Of a stretch of 42,741 bases of DNA, positions 31,214 through 39,287 are shown piece after piece. Position numbers and translations under genes: made by a program. Where the stretch lies: the NCBI GenBank assembly GCA_016794825.1, contig JAEUJH010000694.1:1-42741 (forward strand), written 5' to 3'. Position 1 is the stretch's first letter. Each line of letters starts with the position of its first letter. Origin of the DNA: Gemmatimonadota bacterium (GTDB lineage: Bacteria; Gemmatimonadota; Gemmatimonadetes; Gemmatimonadales; GWC2-71-9). Below the pieces are notes generated by a model that did not search any database, was not told where the DNA came from, and saw only the letters and a program-made list of their open reading frames with translations.

Positions 31214-32496
31214 CGCGCCAGGGTCGCCTGCCGGCGACCGAGCCAGAGCGCGATGCCGAGCCACGCGGCGGCCAGGGGTGCCGCCACGAACGCGGTGCCG
31301 GCCAGACCGAGGCCTAACGCCGCCATGCCCCGCATGCTCCACGCCCCCACCTGATCGCCGCCGCGGTAGACGAAGGTGTCGATGAAGTGCTTGGCCTTGT
31401 ACTTGTCCTCGCGCGACAGCACCGTGTAGAGCACCTCGCGGGCGGGTCGGGCCACGGCGTACTCGCCGGCCCGGCGGAGGACCTGGAACACCACGAACAC
31501 CGCCAGGACGGGCACCGCGCCGAGCAACGCAAAGCCGGCCACCGAGAGGGCGGGCAGCAGCGCCAGCGTCAACGTCACGCCCAATGACTTGATGAGCCGC
31601 CCGGTCAGGAACATCTGGGTCAGGAGGGTGAGCACGTTGACGGCCAGATCGAGCCGGGCAAAGAATGCGGTCTGCGCCGCCCGGTCTGAAAATGACCGGG
31701 AGGCCAGCTCCGCCTGCTGGAAGTAGAGGACGGTGGAACCCACCGTGAACAGCAGCATGTAGAGGCAGATCCCGAGCAGGTAGGGCGACTTGAGCACGTG
31801 GCTGACCCCGGCCAGCGTCCCGCCGCCGATGAGCTGCTCGACTTCGCCCCGGGCTTCGGCTTCGCCCCGCTTGAGCCGCGACAGGCGGCGGACGCACTGC
31901 ACGGCCAGTTCGAGGAGGATGGCCGAGACGAGGAACAGGGAGGTCGGCCCGACCCGTTCAGCCAGCGTGGCGGTCAGCGCGGCGCCGGTGATCCCGCCCA
32001 GGGTCCCGCCGAACCCGATGAACCCGAACAGTCGCTTGGCCTGCTCGGTCCGGAACACGTCCACCATGAACGCCCAGAAGACCGACACGACGAACAGGTT
32101 GAAGACGCTGGTCCAGACGAAGAAGACCCGACCGATCCACACCAGCCGCTCGGCGGGGACGAACTCGAAAAGCAGGAAGAACGCCAGGATGTTGGCGACG
32201 AAGAACCGGTTGGACAGCGTGATGAACCGCTCCCGGGGCAGCCGGGCCACCAGCGCCGCGAACGGTGGGTGGACCGCCAGGGTGGACAGCAGCGTCCCCA
32301 TGTAGAGCCATGGCAGGTTGCGGGTGCCGCCGGCCACGCCCATCTGCTCCCGGATCGGCCGCATGATGAACCAGGCCGACAGGAGGCAGAAGAAGTACGC
32401 GCACGCCAGGAGCATGGTCCGGACCTCGTCGGCCCGGACCTCGACGACGCGCTGGAGCAGCCGGGTGCCCGGGCCGACCGGTGGCGTATCCGTCAC
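31210..32496 (-). CDS. NTT/MFS-type nucleotide transporter-like membrane protein
   Basis: 428 residues from GTG 32496, which overlaps the TGA of the CocE hydrolase gene (GTGA). About twelve membrane helices are visible. The first half has AYFFCLLSAWFIMRPIREQMGVAGGTRNLPWLY, the hallmark of bacterial proteins related to the ATP:ADP (NTP/NDP exchange) translocases, followed by WTSVFNLFVVSVFWAFMVDVF and KRLFGFIGFGGTLGGITGA. Near the end REVLYTVLSREDKYKAKHFIDTFVYRGGD is also typical. True nucleotide exchange is proven in obligate intracellular bacteria; in free-living bacteria the substrate of this branch is unknown. An ALG motif codes TTA-GGC within the octamer at 31312-31319. It sits in a three-gene operon, hydrolase-transporter-small protein. 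Confidence 0.72.
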   Translation of the reverse strand: MTDTPPVGPGTRLLQRVVEVRADEVRTMLLACAYFFCLLSAWFIMRPIREQMGVAGGTRNLPWLYMGTLLSTLAVHPPFAALVARLPRERFITLSNRFFVANILAFFLLFEFVPAERLVWIGRVFFVWTSVFNLFVVSVFWAFMVDVFRTEQAKRLFGFIGFGGTLGGITGAALTATLAERVGPTSLFLVSAILLELAVQCVRRLSRLKRGEAEARGEVEQLIGGGTLAGVSHVLKSPYLLGICLYMLLFTVGSTVLYFQQAELASRSFSDRAAQTAFFARLDLAVNVLTLLTQMFLTGRLIKSLGVTLTLALLPALSVAGFALLGAVPVLAVFVVFQVLRRAGEYAVARPAREVLYTVLSREDKYKAKHFIDTFVYRGGDQVGAWSMRGMAALGLGLAGTAFVAAPLAAAWLGIALWLGRRQATLAR

Positions 32497-34748
32497 CGGC
32501 GAATGACCGGGAGCGTCACCGAGCTCGGATGGGCGCGGGAATGATGGACCGCCATCGAGCCGACCACGGTTTCGGTGACGAACGCCTCGTGCTTGCCGGT
32601 GTTGGAGTTCGGGAACGAATAGTTGTCGACCGCGTTCATGATCGCGATCCGGATCCGGTGCCCCTTCCGGAAGGTGTTGGCGATCGATCGGATCCCGATC
32701 TGATACTTGACCACTTCGGTCGAGTCGCCCGAGAGGAGGCGCTCCGACTCGAAGTTCGACCCGAAGATGTGGTTCTGCGGGTCGTCGTTGTGGCGGAACC
32801 GGGCCCGGACCATCCCCTGGGTAATGCGGTGCGACTTCCCGTCGGGGTCGAGATCCGAGACGTGGATCCACCAGTCGGTGTCGCGGACGTCGGTGGAGGC
32901 GTACAGGGTGGCGGAGAGCGCGCCCGCGATCGTGAGGTCCTCCTCGAGCGGCGCCGAGGTGTACGTCAGCACGTCGGGTCGGGCCTCGATGTCCTTCATG
33001 TCGTACGGATAGCTCTGGACGTCCTCCCAACGGAGCATCTGGTCGAAGCTCATCCAGTTGGGCGGCGCGTTGGCCGGGTCGTAGCGGTACCGATCGGCGG
33101 GCTGGTCGCCGGTCGGTGCCTGGCGGCTCAGGGTGCCGGAGGTAAAGCTCCGGTGGGCGTCGCCGGTGCTGGCGAGATACCAGGTCTCGGCCACGGCTTC
33201 CTTGGGCGGCCAGGCGGTGGCGGTGCGCCACTCGTTGGCCCCGAGGACGAAGTAGCGGACCACCGGCTCGGCCGGCGACGGGGTCATCCCCTTGAGGTGC
33301 TGGTCATACCAGCGCTGCTTGGTGATCCAGATGTCGTCGCGCAGGGCGTCGGCCCCGAAGCGATAGCCGTTGAGCATCCGGTCGAGGTTGTACCCATGGC
33401 GCCACGGGCCGACGATCAGCCGCTGGGGTCCGGTGCCATAGCGGCTCATCAGCGCCCAGTTGCTCTCGGTGCCGGGAAAGTCGTCGTCCCACCACCCGCT
33501 GATCATCAGTGCCGAGAAGTCCCGCGGATGAGTGCCCCGATACCAGTCCTGCTCGGCCCAGTAGGCGTCGTTGGTGGGGTGCTGGAACAGGGTGTTCCAC
33601 TGGGGCAGGTCGTGCCCGAGGGCGTAGTTGTCGAGGTCGATCAGGGGGCGGTGGCGGAGCACGTCGCTCCAGGTCCGATTGGGCAGGAGCTTCTGCTCGA
33701 GCATCCAGAAGGAGTAGAACGCCATGCCCTCGACGAAGCTGCCACCCATGTACGGCTGATCGCTGAAGGCCGTTCCCATCGAGCTCTCGGGGACCAGGCA
33801 CTTGAGGGCGGGGTTCCGAGCCATGGCCGCGGTCCACTGGGTATAGCCGACGTACGATCCGCCCTGCATGCAGATCTTGTCGGCCGACCACGGTTGCGCC
33901 ACGATCCAGTCGAGGGCGGCCGCGCCGTCCCGCCGCTCGTGGATCATGGGCTCCCAGACCCCGTCTGAGCGGTTGGCCGGGTCGGTGAACGAGGTGCCCC
34001 GGGTAGCCTGGACGACGAGCGCGTACCCGCGCGCCGGGTAGTGCCACATGCCGCCGATGACGTCACCGATGCCGTAGGGGGTCCGGATGAAGACCACCGG
34101 GTACGGCCCCTCGATCCCATCGGGCAGGTACACGAGCGTCGCCAGCCGGGTTCCGTCGGGCATGGCCACCATCTGCTTGCCCAGGGCCCGGTAGCCGTAC
34201 CGCCCCGGCGAGATGTCCGGCTCACTCCATCGGGCCACCGTGGTGAAGCGCTCGTAGCCTCGCCGGACCAGGACCATGTCGGCGCCGACGTCATAGGCCG
34301 CCACCAGGCGGTTGTCCGGCCCGATGATCAGGTCCATGGGACGGGAGGCGTCCTTCCGGGCCCAGTGGGCCACCGTCACCGGCCGTCCGGCCACCGGCTC
34401 CGTGAGGGTCCGATGCCGTTCGTAGATGGTCCGCCGATCCGGCCACCCGACCAGTTCGAGTGACTGCCAGTCGACCCGGGACACCCGGTCGATGAGCGGG
34501 ACCACGCCTCGCACCGCGCCCCAGAGGGAAAACGCGGTGTCGGTGGCAATCGCCGCCCCGGAGGTGGAGCGGGCGGGACCCCATTGGTTGGCGGCCGGGT
34601 TCTTCTTCCGGATCGTGTACCGCGCCGCCTCGCCCCGCCCGGTGACCGTCAGTTCGGCCACGCGGATCCCGGCGATGTACCCGTCGTACACGGTTTGGGT
34701 CTGCGCGAGCGGGAGGGCCCCGAGGGCGAGGGCCAGGAAGAGAGTCAT
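32493..34748 (-). CDS. CocE/NonD family secreted hydrolase
   Basis: 751 residues from ATG 34748, with AGGAG 7 nt upstream and a short signal peptide (MTLFLALALGALPLAQT). The first 185 residues form an extra N-terminal domain of unknown type. The alpha/beta-hydrolase (X-Pro dipeptidyl-peptidase/cocaine esterase type) follows: MVAMPDGTRLATLVYLPDG, then the nucleophile elbow GGSYVGYTQW (Ser298), WDDDFPG and the histidine region IVGPWRHG. The C-terminal jelly-roll (XPD/CocE C domain) has the LSATLYASTDVRDTDWWIHVSDLDPDG motif. Such enzymes cleave acyl groups or dipeptides and glutaryl amides; the substrate is not determinable. An AT-rich divergent promoter region (34775-34800) separates it from DUF2306. 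Its stop overlaps the transporter GTG start. Confidence 0.9.
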   Translation of the reverse strand: MTLFLALALGALPLAQTQTVYDGYIAGIRVAELTVTGRGEAARYTIRKKNPAANQWGPARSTSGAAIATDTAFSLWGAVRGVVPLIDRVSRVDWQSLELVGWPDRRTIYERHRTLTEPVAGRPVTVAHWARKDASRPMDLIIGPDNRLVAAYDVGADMVLVRRGYERFTTVARWSEPDISPGRYGYRALGKQMVAMPDGTRLATLVYLPDGIEGPYPVVFIRTPYGIGDVIGGMWHYPARGYALVVQATRGTSFTDPANRSDGVWEPMIHERRDGAAALDWIVAQPWSADKICMQGGSYVGYTQWTAAMARNPALKCLVPESSMGTAFSDQPYMGGSFVEGMAFYSFWMLEQKLLPNRTWSDVLRHRPLIDLDNYALGHDLPQWNTLFQHPTNDAYWAEQDWYRGTHPRDFSALMISGWWDDDFPGTESNWALMSRYGTGPQRLIVGPWRHGYNLDRMLNGYRFGADALRDDIWITKQRWYDQHLKGMTPSPAEPVVRYFVLGANEWRTATAWPPKEAVAETWYLASTGDAHRSFTSGTLSRQAPTGDQPADRYRYDPANAPPNWMSFDQMLRWEDVQSYPYDMKDIEARPDVLTYTSAPLEEDLTIAGALSATLYASTDVRDTDWWIHVSDLDPDGKSHRITQGMVRARFRHNDDPQNHIFGSNFESERLLSGDSTEVVKYQIGIRSIANTFRKGHRIRIAIMNAVDNYSFPNSNTGKHEAFVTETVVGSMAVHHSRAHPSSVTLPVIRR

Positions 34749-34774
34749 CGGATCTCCTGGGTGGTCGTCGTCAT

Positions 34775-34800
34775 CACGTCGTATATTGTATTCGAAACCC
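34775..34800. promoter_or_regulatory. AT-rich divergent promoter region
   Basis: The sequence GTCGTATATTGTATTCGAAACC is the most AT-rich stretch in this part of the window. Plus-strand TATATT (34782-34787) and minus-strand TACAAT (34785-34790) are overlapping -10 candidates for DUF2306 and the CocE hydrolase, respectively. Confidence 0.35.
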
Positions 34801-34861
34801 ACCGCCGAGCCAGCGTATTTCCGTCTCCGCCCCGCAGCGTCGTCGAGCCCTGGCCTGGTGG

Positions 34862-35464
34862 GTGGTCTTCATCCTGGCCGTTCCGATCGCCGCCTACGCG
34901 TTCTGGTACCTGCTGGCCGGCGACCGCGCGTTCCCGCCCGATCTGGCCGCCTCGTTCCGGGCCCGTCCCTGGGGCATCTACTCGCACGCCTTGTTCGGCG
35001 GGATCGCGGTCCTGCTCGGCCCGCTCCAGTTCCGCCGCGATCTGCTCCGGCGCCGCCGCCTCCATCGCGCGATCGGCCTCGGGTTCGTCGTCACCGCGGC
35101 CCTGACCGGGGCGGTCGGCCTGGCCATGGCGCCGTTCGCGTTCGGGGGGGCCATCACCCGGATCGGCTTCGGCACGCTGGGGGCCGCGGTCCTGGTCGCG
35201 GTCGGCACCGGCTATCGTCGGATCCGCGGCCGGGACGTGGCCGGCCATCGGGAATGGATGATCCGGGCCTACGCCCTCATCTTTGCCGCGGTGACCCTGC
35301 GACTCGAGCTGCCGTTCCTGACCGTTGGGCTCGGTGGCTTTCTCCCGGCGTACCAGGTCGTGGCCTGGAGCTGCTGGGTTCCCAACCTGGTGGCGGCCGA
35401 ACTGTACCTGCGATCATCCCGCGTGGCCGCCAGCGCAACCCTGCCAAGAATAGCCGATGCCTGA
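34862..35464 (+). CDS. DUF2306 membrane protein (start uncertain)
   Basis: 200 residues from the GTG at 34862. The frame stays open upstream but holds no ATG or GTG; an earlier reading (RRRALAWWVVFILAVP) would give a better membrane-protein N-terminus and would need a rare start such as CTG 34850 or ATT 34817. The protein has about seven hydrophobic segments. IYSHALFGGIAVLLGPLQF, LHRAIGLGFVVTAALTGAVG, HREWMIRAYALIFAAVTLRL and the ending LVAAELYLR are typical of the DUF2306 (YozB-like) family. The histidines in SHALFGG, RLHR and GHREWMIR are conserved and might bind haem, but the function is unknown. Its TGA overlaps the next gene's start by 8 bp. Confidence 0.75.
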   Translation: MVFILAVPIAAYAFWYLLAGDRAFPPDLAASFRARPWGIYSHALFGGIAVLLGPLQFRRDLLRRRRLHRAIGLGFVVTAALTGAVGLAMAPFAFGGAITRIGFGTLGAAVLVAVGTGYRRIRGRDVAGHREWMIRAYALIFAAVTLRLELPFLTVGLGGFLPAYQVVAWSCWVPNLVAAELYLRSSRVAASATLPRIADA

Positions 35465-35987
35465 CGATTCTCCATCCGGTCCGGCCCCCGACGTGGCCGG
35501 GCTCCTCGCCCGACTCGACCAACTCGGGGTCCGTTACGATCGCCACGACCACGCGGCCGTCTTTACCTGCGACGAGGCGGAGCGGACGGTGCCCGCGGAG
35601 GTGGTCGCGGCGCACACCAAGAACCTCTTCCTGCGCGACCAGAAGGGCCGCCGCCATTGGCTGGTGGTGACGGACTGCGCCAAGCAGGTCGATCTCAAGG
35701 CCCTGGCGCCCTTGATCGGCGCCGACAAGCTCGGGCTCGCCTCGCCGGAACGGCTGCTCCGGTTCCTCGGCGTCACCCCGGGGTCGGTGACGGTGCTCGG
35801 CCTGGTGAACGATCGCGACCGGGCGGTCGAACTCGTCGTCGATCGGGACGTTTGGGAGACCGAGCGGTGGCGGGCCCATCCGCTGGTGAACACGGCGACC
35901 CTGATCCTCGAGCGGAGCGGGGTGGAGGCGTTCCTCGCGGCCACCGGGCATACGCCCCGGATCGTGGCCGTGCCGAGCCGAGCCTAG
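35457..35987 (+). CDS. Prolyl-tRNA editing domain protein (PrdX/YbaK family)
   Basis: 176 residues, the full length of a stand-alone editing deacylase. HTKNLFLRDQKGRRHWLVV (about 54-72) contains the invariant lysine and the KNLFLRD motif of the PrdX (ProXp-ala) branch. ADKLGLASPERLLRFLGVTPGSVTVLGLVND and HPLVNTATLILERSGVEAFLAATGH complete the fold. Enzymes of this branch hydrolyse mischarged Ala-tRNAPro (relatives act on Cys-tRNAPro), in the cytoplasm. The ATG lies 8 bp inside the DUF2306 gene. The TAG stop and the TAG stop of the convergent PAP2 gene share the palindrome CTAG (35984-35987). Confidence 0.9.
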   Translation: MPDDSPSGPAPDVAGLLARLDQLGVRYDRHDHAAVFTCDEAERTVPAEVVAAHTKNLFLRDQKGRRHWLVVTDCAKQVDLKALAPLIGADKLGLASPERLLRFLGVTPGSVTVLGLVNDRDRAVELVVDRDVWETERWRAHPLVNTATLILERSGVEAFLAATGHTPRIVAVPSRA

Positions 35988-36703
35988 AACGTCAGCGTCA
36001 CGCCCACCGCGCCCGGTCCCGCCAGGGGCCGGATCCGGCCCCGCCGCTCGGTGATCTGTCGACCCACCAGATAGCCGATCGCGGCGCCGCCGACCACATC
36101 GGACAGCCAGTGCTTGTTGTCGTTGATCCGGGCAAAGCCGGTCACCGCCGCCGCGCCGTAGAACGCGATGTCGGTCCAGCCGTCCGGCGTCGAGTGAGCC
36201 AGGCTCGTGGCGATGGCCATGGCCAGCGTGGTGTGGCCGGAGGGGAAGGAGGCGTTGCTCGAGAACGGATGGAACTCCATCGGGTCGAGCCCATCCCGTG
36301 GCCGGACTCGTCCGAAGCCAACCTTGAGGGCTCCGGTGATGGCGCCGGCGACGACGCCCGCGGCCGCGGCCTTGGCGCTGGCCCCCATGATCCTTGAGTC
36401 GCCCAGGATCCGTCCGGTGACCCAGCCGGCGGCCAGCGCCGGCCCCACGTAGAAGAAATGCCCGAACGCGTTCCCGACCGAGGCCACCCCGTTGGTGGCG
36501 ACGGATCGTTCGGCCTGGGATCGATCGCGGACGGTGCCGTCGATCAGCGCGGCGGCCGCGATCGCGCCGACCGCGGCCGCCGCCTCGATCGGCCGGATCA
36601 GGGGTGGGCGGTGGCCGGAACCGGCGGAGTCGACCTGCGCCGCGGCCACCGGGGCGCGGCCCAGCGCCAACCCGACGACCAGGAGCCTAACGCCCAGGCG
36701 CAT
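35984..36703 (-). CDS. PAP2-family phosphatase
   Basis: 239 residues from ATG 36703 with a signal peptide (MRLGVRLLVVGLALGRAPVAAAQ). The acid phosphatase signature is complete: KVGFGRVRP (KxxxxxxRP), PSGHT, and ARINDNKHWLSDVVGG, a variant of the SRxxxxxHxxxD motif with Ala in place of the usual Ser. Several hydrophobic segments make it a membrane phosphatase with its active site facing the periplasm. Possible substrates are undecaprenyl diphosphate, phosphatidate or lipid A 1-phosphate. The start lies 17 bp inside the upstream methyltransferase-like gene, and together with NagB-LmbE they form a minus-strand operon. Confidence 0.9.
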   Translation of the reverse strand: MRLGVRLLVVGLALGRAPVAAAQVDSAGSGHRPPLIRPIEAAAAVGAIAAAALIDGTVRDRSQAERSVATNGVASVGNAFGHFFYVGPALAAGWVTGRILGDSRIMGASAKAAAAGVVAGAITGALKVGFGRVRPRDGLDPMEFHPFSSNASFPSGHTTLAMAIATSLAHSTPDGWTDIAFYGAAAVTGFARINDNKHWLSDVVGGAAIGYLVGRQITERRGRIRPLAGPGAVGVTLTF

Positions 36704-37424
36704 CGAGCCACCGGGTCTGGCGCTGGAGGATCCGGAGCACCCCGGCAACGACCGCCGCCGCGCCAAGGCCCACGAGCCAGCCGCGCGACAGACCGGGACG
36801 GCCGGTCTCGACGGCGACCGTGAGCCCCTCGAGCAGGGAGAACAGGAAAACGGCCGAGAAGAACCCATAATACTCCTGGCGCAGCACGGTCCGGAGCGAG
36901 AACGGCAGCGCGGGCGGGCGCCAGCGAAGGAGTGCTGGCCAGAACGCCGGGGTCACCGCCGCCCAGCTCAGGAACTCGGCCCCGAACCGGTCGCGGAGGA
37001 ACTTCTCCTCGGCAAGGACGATCCGCTCGTGGTAGAGCCAGAACACGAGGGCGATCAGGACGGGGGCCCACCAGGATCCGGTGGCCGCCGCGGGGCCGAT
37101 CCAGAGGAAGAAGTTGCCCAGGTAGAGCGGATGCCGAACCATCGAGTACAGGCCGGTCGTCGTGAGCGACTCGGCCACCTGGAGCGAGCGGTTCTTGCCG
37201 GAGGTGCCGGCGGGCGCGAAGCCGATCACCAGGATCCGGATGACGAGGCCGACGGCGGCGAGGGCGGCGCCCAGCGTTGCGGGCACCGGTTCGAGACCGG
37301 GGCGCTCGCCGGGATGGACCTCGAACCCCGCCAGGACCAGCGGAACGAGGAGCAGGGGGGGCGCGTAGCTCCGGTACCGGAACAGCCACGCGCCGGACCG
37401 CTCCAGCTCCTCACGAAGGGCCAT
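36687..37424 (-). CDS. Isoprenylcysteine/lipid A 1-phosphate methyltransferase-like membrane protein
   Basis: 245 residues with about seven hydrophobic segments. The motif LTTTGLYSMVRHPLYLGNFFLWIGPA, then LYHERIVLAEEKFLRDRFGAEFLSW, is the SAM-binding signature of the ICMT/PEMT family (GxYxxxRHPxYxG and EExxLxxxFGxxY). A GKNRSLQVAESL segment before it resembles Leptospira LmtA, which methylates the 1-phosphate of lipid A, but I cannot distinguish it from other family members. It overlaps the PAP2 gene by 17 bp and NagB-LmbE by 14 bp. Coupling to a phosphatase suggests phospholipid or lipid A head-group modification. Its stop codon lies in a GCCTAACG octamer (36685-36692). Confidence 0.78.
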   Translation of the reverse strand: MALREELERSGAWLFRYRSYAPPLLLVPLVLAGFEVHPGERPGLEPVPATLGAALAAVGLVIRILVIGFAPAGTSGKNRSLQVAESLTTTGLYSMVRHPLYLGNFFLWIGPAAATGSWWAPVLIALVFWLYHERIVLAEEKFLRDRFGAEFLSWAAVTPAFWPALLRWRPPALPFSLRTVLRQEYYGFFSAVFLFSLLEGLTVAVETGRPGLSRGWLVGLGAAAVVAGVLRILQRQTRWLDAPGR

Positions 37425-39240
37425 CGACGACGTAGGCCTCCATCGCGAAGTACTCGGCCAGGCCGAGCCGGTCGAGCTCGGCGGCGGTTTCCTTGTTGCG
37501 GGACTCGACCCGTTGCCAGAACTCCCGCTCGTCGAGCCCGGGGAATGGGGCCGAGTCCTTCTGGGACTGGTGCTTGAAGATCGCCTGGATCTTGAGCGCC
37601 AGTTCCTCCTGGGCCAGCGGCACGAGCCAGGTGGCCTCGGTGACGGGCCACTCCTGCCACGCCCCTCGATAGAGCCAGACCTCGGGGCGGGGGACGAATC
37701 CGCGGAGGGCCTGGTCGATCGCTTCCTTGCACATCCGATGGGTGCCGTGCGGGTCGGACAAGTCGCCGGCCACGAAGATCAGGTCGGGGCGGCACTCCTC
37801 GAGGAGGGCCCGGACGATCGCCACGTCGGCCAGGCCGATCGGCGCCTTGCGAACGGTGCCGGTCTGGTAGAACGGCAGGTTCAGGAACCGCGCGGCACTC
37901 CGGGGCAGGCCGAGGGTTTCGATGCCGCTGACCGCCTCGGACTCGCGGATGATCCGCTTGAGATCCTGTACCTCGCGGATGTCCACCTGGCCCGGCTGCT
38001 TTTGGGCCAGGAACCGCTCGATCCGATCGGCCAGGGCCGCCGTGGCCTCCGGCGCCAGGCCCCGTTCATTGGCCAGGCGCAGCGTGTAGTCGAGGTAGCG
38101 GCGGACGTCGTGGTCGAACACCGCGATGTTGCCGCTGGTCAGGTAGGCGACGGTGATGGTGTTCTCGTTCAGCACCAGCTTCCGGAGCATGCCGCCCATC
38201 GAAATGACGTCGTCGTCCGGATGGGGCGAGAAGCAGATCACTCGCTGACGGGTGGGCAGCTTGGAGCGGCCCCGGATCCGCGCGCCGAGGGCATTGAAGG
38301 CAAATCCGTTGAGCGCTCCTGGCGTGCCGAACTTGGCCAGCAGGGAGGACAGTTTGTGCTCGACGTAGTCGCGCTGGGTCAGCTTGAGGATGGCCCGTCC
38401 GGTCCGGAGCGCCAGCCTGACCACCGCCCGCAGCGCCAGCTGATCGGTCCACTCGACTTCGTCGACCAGCCACGGCGTGGCGACCCGCGTCAGATCGGCG
38501 GCCGCCGACCGGTCCAGGAAGAACGTGGTGGCCGGGTGGGTCTGGAGGAAGGTCGCCGCGACCTCGGTGTCGACCTCGCCCTCGATGGCGCGGCGGACGA
38601 TGGCCGCCTTGTGCTCGCCGGTGGCCAGGATGGCGATTTCCCGGGCCTCGAGGATGGTGGCGACACCCATCGTGATCGCCTCGCGCGGGACGTAGGCCTC
38701 GCCGAAGAAGTCGGCGGCGGCGTCCCGACGGGTGACGGTGTCGAGGGTGACCAGGCGGGTTCGACTTCTTGCCCCCGATCCCGGTTCGTTGAAGCCGATG
38801 TGGCCCGTCTTGCCAATGCCGAGGAGCTGGAAGTCGATCCCGCCGGCGGCGCGGATGGCCGCTTCGTAGCTGGCGCAGTGGTCGTCGACCTGCTCCCGCG
38901 GGAGGTTGCCGTCGGGGATGTGGACGTTGGCCGGCGGAATGTCGATGTGGTCGAACAGGTGCTCCGCCATGAACCGATGGTAGGAGTGGATGTTCTCCGG
39001 CTCCATCGGGTAGTACTCGTCCAGGTTGAACGTCACCACGTTGCGAAAACTGAGGCCCTCATCCTGGTGGAGGCGGATCAGTTCCCGATAGACGCCGACC
39101 GGCGTCGACCCGGTGGCCAGGCCAAGGACGGCCGCGCGGCCCTCGGCGTTGGCGCGCCGGATGACCTGGGCAATCCGGGTCGCGACATCGGCCGCGAGGG
39201 TGACGTGATCGTCGTGGACGATGGCCTGGAGCTTTTCCAT
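37411..39240 (-). CDS. nagB: Glucosamine-6-phosphate deaminase fused to a LmbE/PIG-L deacetylase-like domain
   Basis: 609 residues. Residues 1-275 form the NagB isomerase/deaminase: GLATGSTP (40-47), FNLDEYYP (71-78), GIGKTGHIGFNEPGS (141-155) with the catalytic His147, and the 6-phosphate region. Residues about 330-600 form a LmbE/PIG-L zinc deacetylase: CFSPHPDDDVISMGG (HPDD motif 340-343) and SDPHGTHRMCKEAI. The fusion is known from Bacteroidota NagB. Converting glucosamine-6-phosphate to fructose-6-phosphate with an attached N-deacetylase suggests that one polypeptide could handle N-acetylated sugars, but no test is available here. It is the first gene of the minus-strand operon with the methyltransferase-like and PAP2 genes. 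The ribosome site is weak. Confidence 0.9.
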   Translation of the reverse strand: MEKLQAIVHDDHVTLAADVATRIAQVIRRANAEGRAAVLGLATGSTPVGVYRELIRLHQDEGLSFRNVVTFNLDEYYPMEPENIHSYHRFMAEHLFDHIDIPPANVHIPDGNLPREQVDDHCASYEAAIRAAGGIDFQLLGIGKTGHIGFNEPGSGARSRTRLVTLDTVTRRDAAADFFGEAYVPREAITMGVATILEAREIAILATGEHKAAIVRRAIEGEVDTEVAATFLQTHPATTFFLDRSAAADLTRVATPWLVDEVEWTDQLALRAVVRLALRTGRAILKLTQRDYVEHKLSSLLAKFGTPGALNGFAFNALGARIRGRSKLPTRQRVICFSPHPDDDVISMGGMLRKLVLNENTITVAYLTSGNIAVFDHDVRRYLDYTLRLANERGLAPEATAALADRIERFLAQKQPGQVDIREVQDLKRIIRESEAVSGIETLGLPRSAARFLNLPFYQTGTVRKAPIGLADVAIVRALLEECRPDLIFVAGDLSDPHGTHRMCKEAIDQALRGFVPRPEVWLYRGAWQEWPVTEATWLVPLAQEELALKIQAIFKHQSQKDSAPFPGLDEREFWQRVESRNKETAAELDRLGLAEYFAMEAYVVDGPS

Positions 39241-39287
39241 GGATGTCGTATTCTTTCCCCGTCGCCCCTTCCAGGCAAGGAGTCCCC

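Larger units (their letters stand above)
3569..36692. repeat. Dispersed octamer CGTTAGGC/GCCTAACG (nine copies)
   Basis: Exact copies at 3569-3576, 6462-6469, 12584-12591, 13305-13312, 17749-17756, 19658-19665, 22856-22863, 31312-31319 and 36685-36692. Five supply the TAG stop codon of a gene (6465, 17751, 19661, 22858, 36687). Three in coding regions read Ala-Leu-Gly with the rare TTA codon, and one reads Pro-Asn-Ala. Seven-base versions (GTTAGGC) occur at 174, 16395 and 28194. A rough expectation for 70% GC is one or two copies. Function unknown. Confidence 0.6.

Noticed and set aside
3569-36692. GCCTAAC/GTTAGGC as integron attC core sites
   Set aside because: The heptamer fits the RYYYAAC/GTTRRRY core, but no paired inner boxes or imperfect inverted repeats surround the copies, no integrase gene is present, and many copies lie inside genes.
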